Shown here: positions 58,391 to 64,000 of the stretch, piece by piece
Numbering within the stretch: position 1 is the stretch's first letter
Layout of the letters: each line of letters opens with the position of its first letter
DNA from: an uncultured Faecalibacterium sp.
GTDB taxonomy: Bacteria; Bacillota; Clostridia; Oscillospirales; Ruminococcaceae
Assembly (NCBI GenBank): GCA_937880095.1
Contig: CALFLK010000002.1
Location: forward strand, 1-64,000
Length of the DNA stretch: 64,000 bases
Direction of reading: 5' to 3'
Translations under genes and position numbers: made by a program
The notes under the pieces: model-generated
Databases searched by the model: none
What the model was told of the DNA's origin: nothing
Seen by the model: the letters and a program-made list of their open reading frames with translations, nothing else

Positions 58391-58918
58391 ATGAAGTTAT
58401 CAGAAAAAATCGGCTATTGCAGAAAAAAGAGCGGACAGTCGCAGGAAGCACTGGCAGCAAAGCTGGGCGTATCCCGTCAGGCAGTGAGCAAATGGGAAAC
58501 TGGAGAATCGGAACCGGAAATCGGTAAGCTGAAGCTGCTGGCACAGGAGTTTGGCGTATCGACCGACTGGCTGCTGTCGGAGGAAGAACCGGCGCAGGAA
58601 ACCCAGCAGAAAACCCAGCCCACCCCCACCCCGGACTGGATCGAAAACCTGCCGGGGATGCTGGGTAGACTGGTCAAAAAATATGGCTGGCTGAATGGTA
58701 TTTATCTTATGCTGCACGGCTGCGGAATTGCACTGGTAGGCGGTATCGCCCGGTTCAGCGTCCGTAAAATGCAGATGGGATTGGTGTCTGCATTTGGTCC
58801 GGAAGTGTTGGCGCATAACCCGGTGTATCTGTTTGGCGGGTTTGTATTGGTGCTGGGCTTGGTCGTGATTGCGGCTGGTGCAATTCTGGCAATTATCCTG
58901 AAGCGTAAATTTAAGTAA
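58391..58918 (+). CDS. XRE-family regulator with membrane segments
   Basis: A 175-residue protein. Residues 4-60 form a classic XRE helix-turn-helix (QEALAAKLGVSRQAVSKWET). A Gln/Pro/Thr-rich linker follows (about 68-85), then two hydrophobic segments (about 100-118 and 150-170) and a basic end (LKRKFK). Such membrane-tethered XRE proteins are common in Clostridia and often autoregulate; the repeated half-sites at its promoter support that. The gene is single. Confidence 0.85.
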   Translation: MKLSEKIGYCRKKSGQSQEALAAKLGVSRQAVSKWETGESEPEIGKLKLLAQEFGVSTDWLLSEEEPAQETQQKTQPTPTPDWIENLPGMLGRLVKKYGWLNGIYLMLHGCGIALVGGIARFSVRKMQMGLVSAFGPEVLAHNPVYLFGGFVLVLGLVVIAAGAILAIILKRKFK

Positions 58919-58954
58919 AAAGAGCGTGTCAGGTCAGGATACAAAGAAACGATG

Positions 58955-58983
58955 TTGCTTTGTATTCTCCTCGGTGTTACAAT
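58955..58983 (+). promoter_or_regulatory. promoter of the acetyltransferase gene
   Basis: TTGCTT, 17 bases, TACAAT. An inverted repeat ATACAAAG/CTTTGTAT (58939-58946 and 58958-58965) covers the -35 region. Confidence 0.6.
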
Positions 58984-59024
58984 TCATAGCAAATCTACAA
59001 ACCGAATTTTGAAGGGTCACGAGT

Positions 59025-59471
59025 ATGATAAAAATGGTCACGCAATCGGATATGATGCAGGCTGCAATCATCCATTCTGAAAGCTGGATAGAATCTCATA
59101 AGAATATCTGCGCCCCAGAGTTTCTTGCGATCCATACCCCGGAACGTCAAAAGCGTTATCTGGAATCAGAGATTGCCAAAGGGGTGCAGCTTTATATGCT
59201 GATTGAGGAGAAACCTGTGGGCATTGTTTCGATTCGTGGCAGCCTGATAGAAAATCTTTATGTTTTGCCCAGCGAGCAGAACAAAGGCTACGGAACGAAA
59301 TTGCTTACTTTTGCGGTCGGAAAATGTACGGAATCCCCCTCGCTGTGGATTCTCAGTACCAATCATGGAGCGAAGCGGCTTTATGAACGCAATGGCTTTC
59401 AGCCAACCGGAAAGATCGTGCAGCACACGGGTGGTGTGTATGAGCTTGAACTGTGTTTGCGTCAAGAATAA
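59025..59471 (+). CDS. GNAT-family N-acetyltransferase
   Basis: A 148-residue GNAT enzyme. The acetyl-CoA-binding motif is clear: ENLYVLPSEQNKGYGTKLLT (motif A, QNKGYG), followed by LWILSTNHGAKRLYERNGFQ (motif B). It would acetylate a small molecule or protein amine; the substrate cannot be told. Single gene between an upstream promoter and a perfect terminator. Confidence 0.88.
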   Translation: MIKMVTQSDMMQAAIIHSESWIESHKNICAPEFLAIHTPERQKRYLESEIAKGVQLYMLIEEKPVGIVSIRGSLIENLYVLPSEQNKGYGTKLLTFAVGKCTESPSLWILSTNHGAKRLYERNGFQPTGKIVQHTGGVYELELCLRQE

Positions 59472-59501
59472 AGTCTGGTTTATCGGGCAGTTCTATAACA
59501 A

Positions 59502-59537
59502 AAAATGGAGTGTAGCGGTTTTGCTACACTCCATTTT
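59502..59537. terminator. bidirectional terminator
   Basis: A 15-bp perfect stem (AAAATGGAGTGTAGC and complement) with a 6-base loop. Ends the GNAT gene and faces the converging MATE fusion gene. Confidence 0.88.
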
Positions 59538-59609
59538 GCTTTTCGGTATTTCCAAAGCATCTTTACGGGACTGCCCCATTTGAACGCTCTTTTTATTGCA
59601 GAAAATTCA

Positions 59610-61619
59610 TTAGTGGGACACAGCAGTCTGTGCGGTGCGCTGCTGCACATAGTCCGCAATCAATGCGGCGACCTGCTCTTTACCGATAGAGGTATCAATA
59701 CACAGGTCATAGTTGCGGATGTCGCTCCACTCCTTGCCGGAAACGCCGCGGTAATAGCTTGCACGGGCTTCGTCAGCACGCTGCATATTGGCGCGCGCCT
59801 CCTCGTGGCTGTCGCCGTACATTGCCATAATGTTCTGGATGCGGGTTTCCTCCGGTGCATACAGGAACACACGAATGACGTTATCATAGCTGCGCAGCAC
59901 ATAGTCCGCAGCGCGTCCCACAATCACGCAGGCACCCTGATCCGCAATCTGCTGAATGATTTGCTCCTGCGCGATCACAGCCTGCTGAATCACATTGGTG
60001 CTCAGATACAGCTGACGGAACACAGCAGGGGAGTTCTGGTTCATATCCGAAATAAACGCACCTGCAAGCCCGCTTTCCTGTGCAGCCAGCGCTGCCATCT
60101 CTTTATAATAGAAGGGAACCCCCAGCTTTTCTGCGGTCAGCTTACCGATTTGCTTGCCGCAGGAGCCGTGCTGGCGGGCAATGGTAATCACCATACCCGG
60201 ATGGGACGGCTGCAAAACTGGCTGGTCTGCGGGGGTTTCGGTTTCGTTTTTCAGCGAGCGGAAGAAGGAAACGGTCAGGACCACAACCACCACACCGGCG
60301 ACAATATCAGACAGCGGCGCAGCAAGCAGGATGCCGAAAATACCAGAGCCGGGATTTTGTGCTTCCAAGACACGGCACAGCACCACCGTCAGGGAAACAA
60401 AGCAGATAATATCTCGGATGATGGAGGTAATCATTGCCTGAACGGATTTGCCGATTGCCTGAAAGAACACCGAGGTCAGCTTGGTCAGACAGGTGATGAC
60501 GCTCATGGAAAGGTAAATGCGGAAGGTCTTGACCGCGAAATCCATGTACAGTGCGTTGCCGCTGCCGAAAATATTGATCAACAGCTCCGGGCAAAGCTCA
60601 AAAATCAGGGTAGCAACGACGCCCACAGACAAACACGAAATCAGAATCAGGCGGTACGCCTCACGCACACGGTCCATCTTCTTTGCGCCGTAGTTGTAGC
60701 CCAGAATCGGCTGACCGCCCAGCGCAATACCGACCACAATGTTGTTGACGATGGTGTAGACCTTGGTCTGGATGCTGAAAACCGAGATGGGAATATCGCT
60801 GCCGTAGACCGACAGCGCACCGTAGTGGAACAAGGTCACATTGCTCAGCAGGGACATGACCACAATGGAAATCTGGGTGATAAAGGTGGAACCGCCCATC
60901 TGAATCAGCGTCCAGAGAATGTTCCAGTCAATGCGGAAGCTTTCTTTCGTCAGATGGAAGCTCTTGGGCTTGCGGAAGTACACCACGCACACCACAAACG
61001 AAGCCATCTGACCGATAACGGTTGCGATTGCGGCACCCTGAATGCCCCAGTTCAGCCAGAAAATAAAAATCGGGTCCAGAATGATGTTCAGCACAGCGCC
61101 CACGATCATGGCGACCATGGCGTAATTGGGGCTGCCGTCGGAACGAATCATGCTGTTCATCACGTTGATCATCAAGTAAATCGGGAAGAACAGCGCAATG
61201 ATGCGGAAATAATCCACAGCCAGCGACAGGGTTGCGTCCGATGCACCGAATAAGATCATCAGCGGGCGCTGGAATGCCAGACAAACCGCAGACAATACCA
61301 CGCTGATGATAATGGTTGCGCTCAGACCGGTACCGACGCACTTATGTGCGCTGTCGCTGTCTTTGCGTCCGGAACAGATGCTCAAAAAAGCAGCTGCACC
61401 GTCACCGACGCACCAGGCAAAGGCGTTTGCAATGCAGATAATAGGGAAAGAAATACCTGTTGCTGCATTACCCAGATAGCCCAGCGCACTGTTGCCAATG
61501 AAAATCTGGTCTACGATGTTGTAGAATGCGCTGATCAAAAGTCCTGTTACGCAGGGCAGCGAAAAGCGGAACAGCAGTTTGGAAATTTTTTCTTCGCCAA
61601 GCATTTTGTTTTCTGTCAT
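59610..61619 (-). CDS. MATE transporter fused to a cytidylate-kinase-like domain
   Basis: A 669-residue fusion. ATG 61619 follows AAGGAGGA. Residues 1 to about 450 are a MATE exporter with twelve hydrophobic segments (LLISAFYNIVDQIFIGNSAL is the first signature; GGQPILGYNYGAKKMDRVRE near residue 290). From M476 a cytidylate kinase-like (Cytidylate_kin2) domain begins: VITIARQHGSCGKQIGKLTA is the P-loop region, then GRAADYVLR and a final DLCIDTSIG. The P-loop reads GSCGKQIGK rather than the common GSGGREIG. A nucleotide-binding domain on an exporter, together with the purine-type riboswitch upstream, suggests a link to nucleobase or nucleotide stress; the substrate is not known. Confidence 0.9.
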   Translation of the reverse strand: MTENKMLGEEKISKLLFRFSLPCVTGLLISAFYNIVDQIFIGNSALGYLGNAATGISFPIICIANAFAWCVGDGAAAFLSICSGRKDSDSAHKCVGTGLSATIIISVVLSAVCLAFQRPLMILFGASDATLSLAVDYFRIIALFFPIYLMINVMNSMIRSDGSPNYAMVAMIVGAVLNIILDPIFIFWLNWGIQGAAIATVIGQMASFVVCVVYFRKPKSFHLTKESFRIDWNILWTLIQMGGSTFITQISIVVMSLLSNVTLFHYGALSVYGSDIPISVFSIQTKVYTIVNNIVVGIALGGQPILGYNYGAKKMDRVREAYRLILISCLSVGVVATLIFELCPELLINIFGSGNALYMDFAVKTFRIYLSMSVITCLTKLTSVFFQAIGKSVQAMITSIIRDIICFVSLTVVLCRVLEAQNPGSGIFGILLAAPLSDIVAGVVVVVLTVSFFRSLKNETETPADQPVLQPSHPGMVITIARQHGSCGKQIGKLTAEKLGVPFYYKEMAALAAQESGLAGAFISDMNQNSPAVFRQLYLSTNVIQQAVIAQEQIIQQIADQGACVIVGRAADYVLRSYDNVIRVFLYAPEETRIQNIMAMYGDSHEEARANMQRADEARASYYRGVSGKEWSDIRNYDLCIDTSIGKEQVAALIADYVQQRTAQTAVSH

Positions 61620-61632
61620 GGGTCCTCCTTTG

Positions 61633-61755
61633 AAAAAAGCCAAAAGAAAACCGCAATCGTTTTCCTAGTCCGAGCGTACGCATCGGCTTATAGCAAAACT
61701 ATTGCGGTAGTTTGTAGAAACGTCCACCCAATCGTGAACTTATATAAGCTTAAGT
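61633..61755 (-). promoter_or_regulatory. purine-class riboswitch (variant) with ON-switch terminator
   Basis: Transcript elements, minus strand: P1 GCUUAUA (61749-61743) with UAUAAGC (61692-61686); J1/2 UAA; P2 GUUCAC/GUGGAC with loop GAUUGG; J2/3 GUUUCUAC (61721-61714), identical to the purine core; P3 AAACUA/UAGUUU with loop CCGCAA; then UGC before P1. Loop GG and CC can kiss as in guanine/adenine aptamers. The base before P1 is C (guanine type), but an extra base and a G replace the usual A. Downstream, AAGCC (61689-61685), part of P1, can instead pair with GGCUU (61641-61637) before a U6 run. Confidence 0.8.
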
Positions 61756-61761
61756 TGTTAC

Positions 61762-61790
61762 ATTTTAGCACGAAACCCCAGAAAAGGCAA
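61762..61790 (-). promoter_or_regulatory. promoter of the riboswitch-MATE transcript
   Basis: Minus strand: TTGCCT, 17 bases, TAAAAT. Transcription would start about six bases before the aptamer. Confidence 0.65.
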
Positions 61791-61990
61791 GCAGATTTTT
61801 TGCTTTCCCAAAAGGCGATACAGCGGGTCGGCAAAAAGTGGGAAGAATTCATAAAAAGATTACAAATTTGCATAAAATTTGTTTCCATTTGCAAAAACAA
61901 AATGTTATAATAATAACATAGTGAAAACAAGGCGGCTGTTGGGCTGCCTTTTCAAATGCAAAAACGGAATGGAAAGAAAGGAATTTTACC

Positions 61991-62755
61991 ATGAACAGAT
62001 TGAAAGATAAGGTCGTTATCATTACAGGCGGCAACTCCGGCATTGGCGCTTGCGCTGCAAAGATGTTTGCTGCTGAGGGTGCAAAGGTCGTGATTTCCGC
62101 ACGCCGTGTGGAGCCGCTGGAAGAAGTTGCAGCTGAGATTCGTGCCGCAGGCGGCGAAGTGCTGGCTGTGCCCTGCGATATTTCCGATTCCAAGCAGTGC
62201 GCTGACGCTGTGGCAAAGACGGTCGAAACCTTCGGCACCGTCGACGTACTGGTCAACAACGCAGGCGTTCTGGACAGCGGTCTGGAAGGCATCGACATCG
62301 TTTCTGACGAAACCATCGACCGCCTGATCGACATCAACACCAAGGGCACGATTTACATGACCCGTGAAGTTGCCAAGGTTATGCTGGCAAAGAAGAGCGG
62401 TTCTATCGTGAACGTCTCCAGCGTTGCAGGTCACTGCGGCAACGGCGGTGCAGCATATGCTTCCAGCAAGGCTGCTGTTATTGGTCTGACCAAGAACATC
62501 GCAATGCGCTGCGCAAGCGAAAGCGTTCGCTGCAATGTTGTCTGCCCTGGCAACGTGGTTACTCCCATGACCACCACGCTGGACCCCAGCAAGCTGGATG
62601 CTAAGATGATGGGCGCAATGCGTCCCCATGCAGATATGTCTCTGCCGTTCTCTCAGCCGGAAGAAGTAGCAAATCTGCTGCTGTTCCTGGCTTCGGATGA
62701 ATCTGCAGCCATTACCGGTCAGGAAATCGTGATCGACCACGGCGCAAACCTGTAA
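61991..62755 (+). CDS. short-chain dehydrogenase/reductase
   Basis: A 254-residue classical SDR. The cofactor motif TGGNSGIG starts near residue 13, the NNAG strand near residue 90, the catalytic Ser in VNVSS near 143, and Y156 and K160 in YASSK. The C-terminus (ITGQEIVIDHGANL) is typical of FabG-like or sugar/steroid dehydrogenases. Substrate not predictable from sequence. It stands alone, divergent from the riboswitch-MATE unit and followed by a strong terminator. Confidence 0.92.
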   Translation: MNRLKDKVVIITGGNSGIGACAAKMFAAEGAKVVISARRVEPLEEVAAEIRAAGGEVLAVPCDISDSKQCADAVAKTVETFGTVDVLVNNAGVLDSGLEGIDIVSDETIDRLIDINTKGTIYMTREVAKVMLAKKSGSIVNVSSVAGHCGNGGAAYASSKAAVIGLTKNIAMRCASESVRCNVVCPGNVVTPMTTTLDPSKLDAKMMGAMRPHADMSLPFSQPEEVANLLLFLASDESAAITGQEIVIDHGANL

Positions 62756-62778
62756 TCCGGTCAAACAAAACAAAAAGA

Positions 62779-62821
62779 AAAATAAGCAGCATCAAGAAAA
62801 CAGCTTGGTGCTGCTTATTTT
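62779..62821 (+). terminator. terminator of the dehydrogenase gene
   Basis: An 18-bp stem with one mismatch (AAAATAAGCAGCA arm and its complement) and T-rich end. Confidence 0.85.
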
Positions 62822-62940
62822 GTTTTCTGCCCAGAGGATAGACTTCTCTCGCCAGCGGGAGTACAATGTGTACAAAGAAAACGGCATGATGCGCCGAAAA
62901 CGATTCTGTTCAAAAAAGCTTTTGCCGGGAGGAATTGCCC

Positions 62941-64000
62941 ATGCATCCAGTCGCATACGTTCTGACACAAAAAATCACCCAAAAGATCCATGAAACGGCA
63001 GCAAAGCAAGCAGAGCAATCCCGTGCCAGCCAAGTGGATGACGGTATCGCTCGCCCCATATCCGTTTATGGCTGGGTCTTTTGGGGGTGTATCGTTATCG
63101 GCGCGATTTTTGGTGGCGCAGCCTGCCTTGCGGGTCAGCCCACAATAGGCCTTGTGCTGTTTGGCTTCTTTGCGCTGATTTCTGTTCCGGGGCTTTGTGT
63201 TCAGTATAACTGCCGCGTGCTGTATGATGCACAGGGCTTTACTTGGCGCAATGTGCTGCGGGTCAGCCGCCGTTATTCCTATGAGGATGTAACCGGAATG
63301 TACAGCTCGCCGGCGCATATAGTGGTGGAGCTCAATCACAAAAAGCGGCTGGATTTAGGCTACGACTGGATGAACCAGCACAGATTTGCGGATGCCATCG
63401 TGAAATACCGCAGCAAAAAGCCGCCCAAACTGCCGCTGCCTGTGCTGGGCATGTCGGAGGAGGAAATCGAAGCATCGTACAATGGCGGTGTGATTTCCCG
63501 TGCGCTTCTGGTAAAGGCACAGGATTTGCCGAAGTTTGTTTGGTTTAAGTGTGTACATTATGGCATCTGCACCCTCGCGGTGTTTTTTGCGCTTTTCGCC
63601 GTGCTGGTTTTCCCGGTCTTTCAGGAAGCGGATACGCTCTCCGGCTTGCTTTTCCTTGCGGTGCCGGGATTGATTTGCCATATTGCGGCACTGTTGCTGT
63701 ATTTTGGGTATCCGCAATATTTCACCGCACGGGAAAGACCGACAAACGTGGAGCTTTCCAAAGAAAAGAAATCCAGCCATAAACGCTGTACCCTTGCAAT
63801 CACCAGTACATTGTGCGCTTTAGATGGTATCGTTTTCTTTCTGGCCCAGATGGATCAATACAGCGGCCCTATCCCGATTGTGTTGGCGGCGGTGGCAGCA
63901 GTGCTCTTGTTTTTTGTACTTTTGGCACTGTTTCGCCGCTTTTCGTGGGAATACCATAATTTTGGGGTGGGATATGTTACCTTTGGATTTTGGCAGGGAT
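62941..64000 (+). CDS. membrane protein of unknown function, cut by window end
   Basis: A frame from ATG 62941, behind GGGAGG, that stays open to the last base (353 codons). It begins HPVAYVLTQKITQKIHETAA and has two membrane helices near residues 45-95, a soluble part with a PH-like strand pattern (RVLYDAQGFTWRNVLRVSRR; EDVTGMYSSPAHIVVELNHK), then two helices near 215-265 and two near 290-335. This resembles the membrane proteins with a PH-like or DUF6560-like domain of Clostridia. The stop codon lies outside the window. Confidence 0.75.
   Translation, partial: MHPVAYVLTQKITQKIHETAAKQAEQSRASQVDDGIARPISVYGWVFWGCIVIGAIFGGAACLAGQPTIGLVLFGFFALISVPGLCVQYNCRVLYDAQGFTWRNVLRVSRRYSYEDVTGMYSSPAHIVVELNHKKRLDLGYDWMNQHRFADAIVKYRSKKPPKLPLPVLGMSEEEIEASYNGGVISRALLVKAQDLPKFVWFKCVHYGICTLAVFFALFAVLVFPVFQEADTLSGLLFLAVPGLICHIAALLLYFGYPQYFTARERPTNVELSKEKKSSHKRCTLAITSTLCALDGIVFFLAQMDQYSGPIPIVLAAVAAVLLFFVLLALFRRFSWEYHNFGVGYVTFGFWQG

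Noticed and set aside
59505..61253. A 582-codon plus-strand frame opposite the MATE fusion
   Set aside because: Shadow of the MATE-kinase gene; composition is His/Gln/Asn-rich and there is no start context.

Overview
The window looks like a chromosome segment of a low-to-mid GC, anaerobic gut Firmicute, most likely Oscillospiraceae/Ruminococcaceae. That placement is inferred from gene content: GerA/GerB/GerC-like genes, an aldehyde ferredoxin oxidoreductase locus, a secreted sialidase and beta-galactosidase, and a PF12897-type aminotransferase. The species is not determined.

Region 1 (1-22650) is the right-hand part of a siphovirus-like prophage. It runs from a late regulator (DUF1492) through terminase, portal, minor capsid, scaffold, major capsid, connectors, tail tube, tail assembly proteins, tape measure, tail tip proteins, GH25 lysin and holin. 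It ends at the 3' piece of a tRNA gene (22622-22648), which is most simply read as an attachment site. The integrase and lysogeny genes must lie left of the window. Three inserts interrupt the structural operon. The first is a self-contained AT-rich three-gene unit (939-3010) with its own promoter and a terminator on each side, ending in an Mrr-like nuclease; it is the best candidate here for an undescribed defence system. The second is a toxin-like C-terminus on the minor capsid protein followed by a small immunity-like gene (6629-8352). The third is a ribbon-helix-helix repressor gene with an operator-like inverted repeat around its promoter (13779-14012). The small terminase gene and the tape measure gene both appear to start at ACG behind very strong Shine-Dalgarno sequences.

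Region 2 (22698-40503) is host chromosome. It holds a lipoprotein, a uracil permease with a leader terminator, an aminotransferase, a SecD-SecF fusion, NrdR, two membrane genes (DUF4363, DUF421), a GerA-GerB-GerC operon with a sigma-G-like promoter, two envelope genes, and a DUF308/MMPL/YhgE-like operon.

Region 3 (40694-45953, minus strand) combines a ydhY-ydhV-ydhW-like set (Tat iron-sulfur lipoprotein, tungsten/molybdenum aldehyde oxidoreductase, YdhW-like protein) with a lone ModA molybdate/tungstate-binding lipoprotein. The modA leader can fold into mutually exclusive terminator and antiterminator hairpins.

Region 4 (46305-56035) is a divergent host-glycan pair: a 1722-residue secreted GH2 beta-galactosidase and a 1319-residue GH33 sialidase, both multidomain.

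Region 5 (56152-64000) holds a lipoprotein, a phospholipase D family protein, an XRE regulator with membrane segments, a GNAT acetyltransferase, a MATE transporter fused to a cytidylate-kinase-like domain, a short-chain dehydrogenase, and a membrane protein cut by the window end. The MATE fusion gene is preceded by what reads as a variant purine-class riboswitch arranged as an ON switch.
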